The position numbers were made by a program, and so were the translations under genes. Under the pieces are notes generated by a model that worked only from the letters and a program-made list of their open reading frames with translations, did not search any database and was not told the origin of the DNA. Below, piece by piece: positions 25,204 through 33,526 of a DNA stretch of 64,000 nt (its first letter is position 1; each line of letters opens with the position of its first letter). This DNA is from Bacteroidota bacterium (GTDB lineage: Bacteria > Bacteroidota > Bacteroidia > B-17B0 > Aurantibacillaceae), in contig JAFDYB010000034.1 in NCBI GenBank assembly GCA_018267655.1, positions 161,635 through 225,634 on the forward strand, read 5' to 3'.

Positions 25204-26133
25204 TTAATGTTTTTTAAAGGTTACGGTTTGTCCATTTACAGTAAATGTTGCTTGGTCGCTACAGCTACCATTACCAAAGTCAACATAACGTGTTGCAAAT
25301 CCGTCCGGAGTTAAGTTCAATTTGCCTTTATCAATATAAGGGCACGATTTATGTTTAATGAGTGGTGAAGTAATTTGAACGGCAAAGTGTTTGCCTAAAC
25401 GGGTTAATCCGCTCGAAGTGCCGCTAACAGCTACATAAGGGTCAGAGCCCGAGGCATCGCCTTTTGAAAAATACTGTATAGTGCGGTTAAATGAATAATT
25501 AATTGTCCAATCGCTGGTGTTACACACCCCGTTGTTTAGCGCCACGGTATATGTAAATGCAGGATAGCCATTTATCATAGTTGTACCGCCTGAGGTAGCT
25601 GTTAATGAGGTGCAAGAATAAGTGATGGCCGGACCCGCAACAGCTGTGTTAGTTACTACGTAATTTATTAAGCTACATGATAATACGCTACCGGCAGCTT
25701 TTAAGGGACCTGTTAATGAAATAATCCAGCTTCCGCTACGTATTTTACCATCAGTAAAAGCAGACGAACATGTGGTTCCGGCATTTAATGAGTAAACAGG
25801 TGCAGCACTGTAATTGCCTGTTGAAATATTAATTGTGGTATCGGCTTTTGGATAGCCGTTCCATGCGGCGCTGCGGTTAAGCCAAATTAAGGTATCGCAA
25901 GGGCTTGAAGCGGCAGAAGACAATCGAATTTGACCACCGGTGCCTTTTGTTGTAATAGCATAATTATTTGTTGCAGGCACAATGGCAGCAAATTCCTGAT
26001 CGGCAACAGCGTTGTCAACAGCAGATTGCGTTTCGTTATCTACCTGCACGTTTTCTCCTTTGCGGCAACCAACAATAAACACCAAAACACTAAAAGTGAT
26101 TACGCTTAAATATTTTAAAAATCGAACTTTCAT
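25204..26133 (-). CDS. Hypothetical lipoprotein in the Sia-like cluster
   Basis: The ATG at 26133 (MKVRFLKYLSV) gives 309 residues and places a lipobox Cys in VFIVGCRKG near residue 23; an upstream ATG only adds six residues. The mature part is Ser/Thr/Gly-rich and beta-like, with repeated cysteines (ASSPCDTLIWLNRSAAW, GTTCSSAFTDG, SVLSCSL). No family is recognised. Its place between the phosphatase and the kinase genes suggests a possible envelope sensor or an unrelated passenger. A promoter of its own lies just upstream. Confidence 0.6.
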   Translation of the reverse strand: MKVRFLKYLSVITFSVLVFIVGCRKGENVQVDNETQSAVDNAVADQEFAAIVPATNNYAITTKGTGGQIRLSSAASSPCDTLIWLNRSAAWNGYPKADTTINISTGNYSAAPVYSLNAGTTCSSAFTDGKIRSGSWIISLTGPLKAAGSVLSCSLINYVVTNTAVAGPAITYSCTSLTATSGGTTMINGYPAFTYTVALNNGVCNTSDWTINYSFNRTIQYFSKGDASGSDPYVAVSGTSSGLTRLGKHFAVQITSPLIKHKSCPYIDKGKLNLTPDGFATRYVDFGNGSCSDQATFTVNGQTVTFKKH

Positions 26134-26148
26134 TTTATTTCTTTTATA

Positions 26149-26176
26149 CAAAAATACAAATTTTTTTAAATTTCAA
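26149..26176 (-). promoter_or_regulatory. Promoter for the lipoprotein-SiaB-SiaC genes
   Basis: On the minus strand: TTG (26176-26174), 17 bp, then TATTTTTG (26156-26149), a full -7 match. The -33 element lies in the last codons of the upstream phosphatase gene. The kinase and phosphoprotein genes can thus be expressed apart from the phosphatase. Confidence 0.5.
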
Positions 26177-29100
26177 CACCAATTACTAAAACATCGTCAA
26201 CTTGTTCGTTATTTTTTCGCCAATCTTCAAAATTTGTGTTTAAAATGCTCATTTGTTCTTTAAATGGCTTGGTGTAAATACTGAGTAAAAGCTCGTGGAA
26301 ACGCTTTACCATAAACTTTTTGCCTTTTTCGCCCCCAAATTGATCGGCGTAACCATCTGAACTTAAATAAATTTTATCGCCCTCTAAGGCAGGTATGTTT
26401 AATGTTGTAAACAATCTTTCTGAACCAAGTTGAGCGCCGCCAATAGGAAATTTATTGCCATCGAACTTTGTTAATTGGCCGGTTTTTGAAATTAAAATTA
26501 AAGGTCGGTTGGCTCCGGCCCACTCAACAGTGTTGTTAGTGGAATTAATTGTTAGTAACGAAATATCCATACCGTCATTTGTACTTATTTCGTTTTGCCC
26601 TTGCCTCAATGCCTCTTGAACACCTTTATGTAAAGCGTTTAAAATATCGCCCGGCTTGGTAATTCCTTTTTCTTGAATGATTTGGTGGAGAAGATTGTGG
26701 CCTATCATGCTCATAAAAGCTCCGGGTACTCCGTGGCCAGTACAATCAACTACGGCCATAATTTTTATATTGTTTTTAACGCCAAACCAGTAAAAATCTC
26801 CACTTACAATATCTTTGGGTTTATAAAGAATAAATGCGTTTTTTAAGCTTGAAAAAATAACTTCTTTTGAAGGGAGTATAGCTTCTTGTATGCGCCTTGC
26901 ATACTCAATACTACTGGTTATATCATGGTTTTTTTCGGCTAATTCTTTGGTGCGTTCAGCTACTTTATTTTCTAAGGTTTTATTTATTTTTTTAATAGAT
27001 TTTGTGCGATATTGTGTGTATAAGATAACAATGCCAAAACCAAATATACCGGTTAGCACATAAAACCAAATTGTTTTCCAAAACGGAGGTATAATAGTAA
27101 TATGTAGCTCAAGTGCTTTTTCATCAAACACGCCATCGTTATTAGAGGCTTTAATTTTTAAGGTGTATTCGCCTCCCGGTAATTCGGTGTATGAAATATA
27201 ACGAACTGTTGAAGCGTTTGACCACTCGGTGTCATAGCCTTCTAATATATATTTAAATTTATTTTTTGTAGGGTCGGTGTAATCAAGCCCAACAATTTCA
27301 AATTGAAAAAAGTTTTCGCGCCAACCTAATTTTAGATGTTTTTTATAAGTAATAACCGTATCTGTTTTAACATCTTTTCCACTACGTTTATAAGATACTA
27401 TTTGGGGGCTTGATACATTTAAATTATCTTTTATTTTATTGGGGTTAAAAATATTAATGCCATTTACGCCACCAAATACCATTTCACCTGTACTCAATTT
27501 AAGGTAAGCGCCTGAGTTAAACTCTTTATTTAATAAGCCGTCTTTTAAAGTATAGTTTTTAAAGGCGATATCTTTTTCTTGCAGTAGTGGGTTAAATTTA
27601 ATTAAACCGGAATTGCTGCTCATCCAAAAATTATTTAAACTGTCGGACAAGATGGAATATAAGTAAGTATTTGGCAGACCATTTTTTTCAAAGAAATTAT
27701 AAAAACTTCCGTCTGGTAAAAGTTTGCTTAAACCTGTAGAGGTTGCTATCCAAATGGTAGCATTTTTATCTTCGTTAATGGCCATAATGGAATTGCCCGC
27801 AATTTGGTTGGGGTGCCCGTCGTTTTTATATGTATTTTCAATAATTAAATTGTCGTTTTTACCAATGTTAATTTTTAATAAGCCGGCATCATAAGTTCCT
27901 AGCCAAATATTGTTTTTAGAGTCTTTATATAAAGAAAAAAGATTTAAAGAGGGTAGTCCGTTTTCTTTACCAAAGTGAGTTAATATTTTGTCGTTTTCGG
28001 TATCAATTAAAAATAAACCATCGCCAAAAGAGGCTGCCAATAAGCGATTATTACCTATATTTAATAAACTTAATATTGTACCGCCAAAATCAGAGTTTGT
28101 AATTAAATTTATTTTATGGGATATAATATTAAATTTTTTAAGCCCGGAACCCCATGTTCCTATCCAAATAATTTCGTTATTTTGTTTGTAAAGAGAGAGT
28201 GCGGCGTTTGTGTTATTAGATTGTTTAGAGTAGTCGGTTAATGTTTTATTAGACAAATTAATGTTTTTTAATAACCTTACTCCCCCCACTAAAATACTGT
28301 TTTTCGAAGTTTCAATAATGGAGTTAACATCTTTAATTAGGTCTAAATAATCAGGATTATTAAAGCGTTGGGATTGTTTAAAATTAACATCTACACCCGA
28401 AAGCTGTGTGGCCACCCAAATATTTTTATTATTATCAATATAAATGTCTTTTAATCTGTTACTTGAGATTGAGCCCGGAGTATATTCGTTTTCGTTTTTT
28501 AAATAGGAAAAACTTAAATCGTTGCCTAATAAACTGAATACGTGTAGTCCGGATAGTGTTGACACATAAAGAGTATTCTCTGTAATTTGTATTGCAGTTA
28601 CAACATTTGAGTTTTCATCAATTTTTTTCTTTCTTGGTAAATAGTTTTGTTCTATTTCGTTTGTTGATACATCTAATTTAAATACTCCAAAACCTTTGGT
28701 GCCAATATAAAGTCGGTTGGCGTATTTAGCAAAACTTAATATATTATCACACTCCGAAATTTTAGAAGATAAAAAATCAGCCATTTTTAAATCAAGGTGT
28801 TTAAGTTTTCCGGAACTATATTCCCACAAACCCTTTCCATCGGTACCTATGTATATTTTTTTATCAAATTCAATTAAAGCGGTAGCTCCAAAGGCTTCGT
28901 TTAATGGAAAGCTAATAACCGTGAATTTTTTTGATTCGAGGTTAAACAAACAAATATTTTGTTCGCTGGCAATGAGCAGTTCTGTGTTATTTACAATTGC
29001 AATTGAATTTATTTTTCCTTTTATGTGTGTTTCTGATTTAAATGCCGTGAATTTTTCAAGATATGGGTTAAATAATGAAAAGCCATCAGAGGTTCCAATT

Positions 29101-29390
29101 ATGAATAAATCTGTTTTTAGTTGCTTAATAAATGTTACCTCGTTGCTTGTAAGAGACGTTTTAGGGTTAGTGGGGTCGCTTTTAAACACTTTAACATTGT
29201 AGCCATCGTAGCGGTTTAAGCCATCTTGGGTGCCAAACCACATAAAGCCCTTATCGTCTTGTATAATAGAGTTAACATAGATTGAGCTTAAGCCCTCTTC
29301 GTTACCAATGTTTTTGAATTTTAATTTTTGCGAATAGCCGTTTATAAATAATAAACAAAAAAACAGAAATATTATTTTTTTTAAATACAT
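26166..29390 (-). CDS. Two-component-type propeller sensor fused to SpoIIE/PP2C phosphatase
   Basis: About 1074 residues from the ATG at 29390 (an ATG four codons earlier is also possible). A signal sequence (MYLKKIIFLFFCLLFINGYS) leads into two seven-bladed Reg_prop propellers with units such as DDKGFMWFGTQDGLNRYDG, DSKNNIWLGTYDAGLLKI and DKNATIWIATSTGLSKL. A Y_Y_Y domain (FKYILEGYDTEW...LPGGEYTLKIKASNNDG), one transmembrane helix (FWKTIWFYVLTGIFGFGIVI) and a coiled coil follow. The C-terminal SpoIIE domain has metal-binding Asp in DCTGHGVPGAF, SSDGYADQFGG and QVDDVLVIG. The histidine kinase usual after such propellers is replaced by a phosphatase, fitting the SiaA role. Confidence 0.9.
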   Translation of the reverse strand: MYLKKIIFLFFCLLFINGYSQKLKFKNIGNEEGLSSIYVNSIIQDDKGFMWFGTQDGLNRYDGYNVKVFKSDPTNPKTSLTSNEVTFIKQLKTDLFIIGTSDGFSLFNPYLEKFTAFKSETHIKGKINSIAIVNNTELLIASEQNICLFNLESKKFTVISFPLNEAFGATALIEFDKKIYIGTDGKGLWEYSSGKLKHLDLKMADFLSSKISECDNILSFAKYANRLYIGTKGFGVFKLDVSTNEIEQNYLPRKKKIDENSNVVTAIQITENTLYVSTLSGLHVFSLLGNDLSFSYLKNENEYTPGSISSNRLKDIYIDNNKNIWVATQLSGVDVNFKQSQRFNNPDYLDLIKDVNSIIETSKNSILVGGVRLLKNINLSNKTLTDYSKQSNNTNAALSLYKQNNEIIWIGTWGSGLKKFNIISHKINLITNSDFGGTILSLLNIGNNRLLAASFGDGLFLIDTENDKILTHFGKENGLPSLNLFSLYKDSKNNIWLGTYDAGLLKINIGKNDNLIIENTYKNDGHPNQIAGNSIMAINEDKNATIWIATSTGLSKLLPDGSFYNFFEKNGLPNTYLYSILSDSLNNFWMSSNSGLIKFNPLLQEKDIAFKNYTLKDGLLNKEFNSGAYLKLSTGEMVFGGVNGINIFNPNKIKDNLNVSSPQIVSYKRSGKDVKTDTVITYKKHLKLGWRENFFQFEIVGLDYTDPTKNKFKYILEGYDTEWSNASTVRYISYTELPGGEYTLKIKASNNDGVFDEKALELHITIIPPFWKTIWFYVLTGIFGFGIVILYTQYRTKSIKKINKTLENKVAERTKELAEKNHDITSSIEYARRIQEAILPSKEVIFSSLKNAFILYKPKDIVSGDFYWFGVKNNIKIMAVVDCTGHGVPGAFMSMIGHNLLHQIIQEKGITKPGDILNALHKGVQEALRQGQNEISTNDGMDISLLTINSTNNTVEWAGANRPLILISKTGQLTKFDGNKFPIGGAQLGSERLFTTLNIPALEGDKIYLSSDGYADQFGGEKGKKFMVKRFHELLLSIYTKPFKEQMSILNTNFEDWRKNNEQVDDVLVIGVEI

Positions 29391-29432
29391 TTTAAAAAGC
29401 ACCCCGAAGTTAATTATTTTTTGATAGCAATA

Positions 29433-29461
29433 TTGCCAAAAACAAGTTTGTTGTAATTTTG
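29433..29461 (+). promoter_or_regulatory. Promoter of the glycosyltransferase gene
   Basis: TTG (29433-29435), 18 bp, TAATTTTG (29454-29461). The -7 box covers the first in-frame TTG codons, so translation most likely starts at the TTG at 29468. Confidence 0.45.
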
Positions 29462-30652
29462 TTGCGTTTGGTAAAAATTTTAAGAATAATAAATCGCTTT
29501 AATTTAGGAGGCATTACTTACAACGTTTCGTATTTATCAAAATATATGCCTAATAGTTATGAAACTATTTTGGTAGGTGGTCCTGAAGAAAAAAGCGAAA
29601 AAAGTTCGCTCTTTATTCCTCAATCGTTGGGCTTGCAGCCAATTATTGTACCAAGTATGAGGCGTTCAATAAACCCTTTTAACGATATAAAGTCGTTTTT
29701 TGCTTTAAGAAAACTAATTAAACAGCATAGGCCAGATATTGTTCATACTCACGCCAGTAAAGCGGGTGCACTTGGTCGTTTGGCGGCAAAATCATGCGGG
29801 GTAAAAATAATCGTACACACTTTTCATGGTCATGTGTTTAATGGATATTTTTCGCCTGCAAAAACATTTTTATTAAAATTATTTGAGCGAAGGCTTGCAA
29901 AGTATTCAAGCGTTATTATAGCGATAAGTCAAAAGCAAAAAAACGATTTGGCTTTGCAGCATAAAATATGCAATTTAAATAAAATTCAAATAATTTCTTT
30001 AGGGCTTGATTTAAATAAGTTTCAAGAAAAAAAAACAGAAAAAAGAAACGCATTTAGAAACTACTTTGCCTTAAACGATAGTGATATAGCGGTGGTTATA
30101 GTGGGTCGTTTAGCACCAATTAAAAATCATTTTTTATTTATTGACGCAATTAATTTTGTTAGAACTCAAGGCAACAAAAATGTTAAGGGCTTAATTGTTG
30201 GCGATGGGGAAACAAAAGTAGCGTTAATGCAATATTGTAAAAACAGTAATATTAGCTATACAAGCGATGCAAATAACAGTGAGGCCGGAATAAAATTTTG
30301 TGGCTGGCGCGAAGACGTAGATGTTGTATTTGCCGGTTCAGATATAGTTGCACTTACTTCAAATAATGAAGGGACGCCCGTAAGCTTAATTGAGGCACAA
30401 GCGGCACAAAAATTTATTGTAACTACAAATGCCGGAGGTGTTTCAGATATCCTTGAAAACAATTCGGGCTTTGTTTCTGAAACGGGCGATGTAACAAGCT
30501 ATAAACAGAACTTATTAAAAGCCGTTTTAAATATTAATGTTTTGAATAATAATTTAGAGAAGGTATCTAAAAGCATAGTTAAAAAATTTGATTATAAAAG
30601 ATTGTGTAGCGATATGAATTTGTTATATAAAAGCTTGCTAAGCAAAGACTAA
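29459..30652 (+). CDS. GT4-type glycosyltransferase
   Basis: 397 residues in the longest form. A start at 29468 (MVKILRIINRFNLGGITYN) fits the family better and clears the promoter. The N-terminal domain opens with the NRFNLGG glycine loop, then IVHTHASKAGALGRLAA and VHTFHGHVFNGYF. The C-terminal domain has VGRLAPIKNH, a GDG loop and EGTPVSLIEAQAA, which is the EX7E donor-binding motif of GT4 enzymes. It should transfer a sugar from a nucleotide donor to a glycan or lipid; the acceptor is unknown. No other glycan genes are adjacent. Confidence 0.85.
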   Translation: MLRLVKILRIINRFNLGGITYNVSYLSKYMPNSYETILVGGPEEKSEKSSLFIPQSLGLQPIIVPSMRRSINPFNDIKSFFALRKLIKQHRPDIVHTHASKAGALGRLAAKSCGVKIIVHTFHGHVFNGYFSPAKTFLLKLFERRLAKYSSVIIAISQKQKNDLALQHKICNLNKIQIISLGLDLNKFQEKKTEKRNAFRNYFALNDSDIAVVIVGRLAPIKNHFLFIDAINFVRTQGNKNVKGLIVGDGETKVALMQYCKNSNISYTSDANNSEAGIKFCGWREDVDVVFAGSDIVALTSNNEGTPVSLIEAQAAQKFIVTTNAGGVSDILENNSGFVSETGDVTSYKQNLLKAVLNINVLNNNLEKVSKSIVKKFDYKRLCSDMNLLYKSLLSKD

Positions 30653-30661
30653 TAATATAAA

Positions 30662-31339
30662 TTAAAATTCAAACTTATAACCAACGCCTTTAATGGTTTT
30701 AAAATAAGATTCGCCAATTTTTTCGCGCAACTTTCTAATATGTACATCAATAGTGCGGTCGCCAACTACTACTTCGTCACCCCATACTTGTTCTAAAATT
30801 TCCTCGCGTGTAAATACTTTTCCTGATTTGCTTGTAAGCAAGCACAAAAGTTTAAACTCTTTATTGGGTAATATAATTTCGATATTATGGCTATATACCA
30901 AATGACGCTCTTTGTCTATTTTTAAATTACCAAATTCAAAAATAGGGGCGTTCGTTGACTGCAACCGCCGTAATAAAGCATTAATCCGACTTAAAAAAAC
31001 ACGTATTTTAATAGGTTTTGTTATATAGTCATCAGCGCCAACATCAAAACCGGCTATTTGTGTGTAGTCTTCGCCACGTGCGGTTAAAAAAGTAATGATA
31101 ACATCTTTTAAGGCTTTTATGTTTCGAATTTCTCTACACGTTTCAATACCATCTATTTCAGGCATCATAACATCAAGTACAATTAAATGTGGAGTTTCTT
31201 TTTTTGCAACACTTATAGCCTCTTTACCATTGCTAGCCGTATATACAGTGTAACCTTCTTTTTTTAAATTATAGCTTAAAAATTCTAAAATATCCGGTTC
31301 GTCATCAACTAATAAAATTTTTATAGAAGAGTTGTTCAT
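30662..31339 (-). CDS. OmpR/PhoB-family response regulator
   Basis: 225 residues. The receiver domain has the D12/D13 pair, phospho-acceptor D56 in LIVLDVMMPEIDG and GADDYITKPI. The C-terminal winged helix spans roughly 130-225, with the recognition region WGDEVVVGDRTIDVHIRKLREKIG and the end FKTIKGVGYKFEF. No histidine kinase gene is next to it in the window. A direct repeat TTAACG-N5-TTAACC, 54 bp upstream of its start, resembles a PhoP box and may be its own binding site. It could be the PhoB/PhoP-type phosphate regulator, but this is not proven. Confidence 0.9.
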   Translation of the reverse strand: MNNSSIKILLVDDEPDILEFLSYNLKKEGYTVYTASNGKEAISVAKKETPHLIVLDVMMPEIDGIETCREIRNIKALKDVIITFLTARGEDYTQIAGFDVGADDYITKPIKIRVFLSRINALLRRLQSTNAPIFEFGNLKIDKERHLVYSHNIEIILPNKEFKLLCLLTSKSGKVFTREEILEQVWGDEVVVGDRTIDVHIRKLREKIGESYFKTIKGVGYKFEF

Positions 31340-31392
31340 TTTAAAACAAAGGTATGTATTTAGGTAAAACTTAGTTTATTATGAATGTAAAT

Positions 31393-31409
31393 TTAACGTA
31401 AAGTTAACC
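31393..31409. promoter_or_regulatory. PhoP-box-like direct repeat
   Basis: TTAACG-TAAAG-TTAACC: two half sites 11 bp apart, the spacing bound by OmpR-family dimers. It is one base off the Bacillus PhoP box TTAACA-N5-TTAACA in each half. It lies between the response regulator and the divergent envelope operon. Confidence 0.4.
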
Positions 31410-31458
31410 TTGAGTTTTTTAAATAATAAAAACAGCTTAAAATACTCTTTATCGAGTA

Positions 31459-31489
31459 TTGCTTGTGCTTATTAAGGTAGTTATGTTTG
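31459..31489 (+). promoter_or_regulatory. Promoter of the three-gene envelope operon
   Basis: TTG (31459-31461), 20 bp, TATGTTTG (31482-31489): full match to the Bacteroidota promoter, 34 bp before the ATG at 31524. Confidence 0.6.
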
Positions 31490-31523
31490 CATTAGTTATT
31501 AAAAACATAAAAGAAGCTAACAC

Positions 31524-32258
31524 ATGCGGCTATGTAAAGTCATTATTTCGGGATTTTTGTTGTTATTATTGTTTAAAGCAAAGGCACAGGCTAGTTATAA
31601 TTTAGCTGCGTATGGCGGCATAAATACCGGTATATATTCAAATCACCAGCCGGGTTTAGAAATAAGATCGTGGGAATTTAATAATTATAAAAACGTAAGT
31701 AAGGCTATGCAGTATGGCCGAACTTATATTGGTGTTAATGTTGGTGCCATGCTCGAAATTACAAGAGGCAGTAGTGCAAGTTTTTTGATACCCTTAGAAT
31801 TTAATACACGAAATACTTTAATGAGCGGCGTAAGAGATTCGAATGGTACCAAGGTTTCACAAAGTTTTAACCAGTACTTGCGCGGTATTTATTTTGGCAT
31901 GGGTATTTCGTTTAATATTAAGAGCGACGATCAAAAAACACCGAAGTTAAAAATTGGGTATTATTTTACCAGTGGTTTCCCAAAATTAATTATGAAGCAA
32001 ACCGATGAGGTTAATGGGACAATAAATCCTAATACAGTAAATTTTGAAAACAGAGTAATTACATTAAAACATAATTTTTTTATAAGGTACAATGTGTATA
32101 AAAAAATTAGCGTACAAGTTTCACCATATATTGAGCACCATTTTTTATCAGGTATTTTAGATGCTATTTACGATAATTCAAAAACTTTTGTACATGTAAA
32201 AGAGTATTTTAATATTAACAGTTACGGTTTAAACTTATGCGCCATTTATACATTTTAA
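31524..32258 (+). CDS. Hypothetical outer-membrane beta-barrel protein
   Basis: 244 residues with a signal peptide (ending KAKAQ at about residue 23). Repeated amphipathic strands rich in Tyr/Gly/Asn follow, and the end YGLNLCAIYTF is the aromatic C-terminus of an outer-membrane barrel. No specific family is recognised. It is first of three forward genes; the next starts inside its last 22 bases. A divergent OmpR-type regulator and a PhoP-box-like site lie upstream. Confidence 0.6.
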   Translation: MRLCKVIISGFLLLLLFKAKAQASYNLAAYGGINTGIYSNHQPGLEIRSWEFNNYKNVSKAMQYGRTYIGVNVGAMLEITRGSSASFLIPLEFNTRNTLMSGVRDSNGTKVSQSFNQYLRGIYFGMGISFNIKSDDQKTPKLKIGYYFTSGFPKLIMKQTDEVNGTINPNTVNFENRVITLKHNFFIRYNVYKKISVQVSPYIEHHFLSGILDAIYDNSKTFVHVKEYFNINSYGLNLCAIYTF

Positions 32259-33040
32259 TTGGGTGTGTTTTTGCAGTTTTTAATAATGCAAATGCTCAAG
32301 ATAATAATCAATCATCGGATAAAGATTTTGGATTTTCAATATTGTACGAACAGTGTGTTTCCTCAAATATTCAACCTAAGGGTTGGGAAACCTTTGTGAG
32401 TACATATAATCAAGTAAATTCGCCAACACAAGCGCTTACGTCGTTTCATAATAAATTTATGATGGATATAGGTGTTAGGCTTAGATATAAAAAATATTTT
32501 GCATCGTTTATATTTGAACGCTTAAACCGTGAATGTTCAGCAGGGTTTTCAAACAACGAGTCAAGAATTTTTACATTACAAAACAACGCTGTGTTAAGTG
32601 AGATAGGAAAATATTTTGTTAGAGTTTTGAACCAAAAGTTAAACATAGGCGCCTCAGTAGGTATGAGGGTTGGCGCAAGCTCATATTTATTTTCTTCGTA
32701 TAAGTATCAAGATGGTTTTGAAAGTTATGGCGGTGAAAAATCTTTGAATGGCTCTTATATTGCACCTCCTGTTTTAGGAGTAGAGCTATCGGCAATTGCT
32801 AATTATAAATTGTATAAGGGCCTTATGATAAGTTTAAAATTGGGATATCAGTTTAATAATAATGTTGCTCCTTCGTCGTACACAGACTTATCTGACTATA
32901 AAGCATTAAACCCAGGAACACCTGGCGCTATTGTTTTTCCGCTCGATTATACAAAATATACTTTTACGAATATCGACAACGATTTAAAGTCATCAATGAA
33001 GGGCTACAAACTTAATATAGGAATTGCGTATGAATTTTAA
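32237..33040 (+). CDS. Hypothetical outer-membrane beta-barrel protein
   Basis: 267 residues with a signal peptide (MRHLYILIGCVFAVFNNANAQ). Amphipathic strands follow (MMDIGVRLRYKKYFASFIFERL, LNIGASVGMRVGAS), and the C-terminal strand KLNIGIAYEF ends in Phe. The architecture resembles its upstream neighbour, although the sequence is different. Its start overlaps the preceding gene by 22 bp and its end overlaps the next gene, so the three are tightly coupled. Function unknown. Confidence 0.6.
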   Translation: MRHLYILIGCVFAVFNNANAQDNNQSSDKDFGFSILYEQCVSSNIQPKGWETFVSTYNQVNSPTQALTSFHNKFMMDIGVRLRYKKYFASFIFERLNRECSAGFSNNESRIFTLQNNAVLSEIGKYFVRVLNQKLNIGASVGMRVGASSYLFSSYKYQDGFESYGGEKSLNGSYIAPPVLGVELSAIANYKLYKGLMISLKLGYQFNNNVAPSSYTDLSDYKALNPGTPGAIVFPLDYTKYTFTNIDNDLKSSMKGYKLNIGIAYEF

Positions 33041-33521
33041 AAAGATAATTTTATTTAGCGTTATTTTAGCCACAATAATTTCTTGTAAAAAAACGCCAAC
33101 GTTACACCCTGAGTTTATTGTAACCGATCAGGCGGGCGTGTATTCATTAAACAACATTACGGTTTCAAAATATGTAAATGGCGTGCATATAAAAGATAGT
33201 TCGGTAAATGTAGGCACATCAACTTTTATTTTAAAAGCAGTTGAAGGCAGTGCAGGTTCTTCTTTTTATTTATTAGATATTTATGGAAATTATACTCCCG
33301 ATTTTTTAAATCACCCGGGTGCTTTTGGTTGGCGAATTGAATATGACTCAAAGCGCATTACATTTGGGAATGATGATCCATCAATAGGATTTACGCCAAA
33401 CGCATCTTTAACGGTAGATAATATGGGAAAAAGCACGCAAGCGTGGCATCAAATAATTTCTTATACACAAAATGGTAAGGACTATTATTATCACAAAACA
33501 TTTAACCTTATTCGCAAATAG
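33030..33521 (+). CDS. Hypothetical lipoprotein
   Basis: The ATG at 33030 (MNFKKIILFSVILATIISCKK) gives 163 residues with a lipobox Cys at about residue 19, inside the last codons of the preceding gene. The mature protein is beta-rich with no recognised family. Cotranscription with two barrel proteins suggests an outer-membrane complex with a lipid-anchored partner; this is inferred from gene order only. Confidence 0.6.
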   Translation: MNFKKIILFSVILATIISCKKTPTLHPEFIVTDQAGVYSLNNITVSKYVNGVHIKDSSVNVGTSTFILKAVEGSAGSSFYLLDIYGNYTPDFLNHPGAFGWRIEYDSKRITFGNDDPSIGFTPNASLTVDNMGKSTQAWHQIISYTQNGKDYYYHKTFNLIRK

Positions 33522-33526
33522 TGTTT

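Noticed and set aside
28717..29202. 161-codon forward frame opposite the propeller phosphatase
   Set aside because: Antisense of repeated propeller blades; composition is that of a shadow frame.
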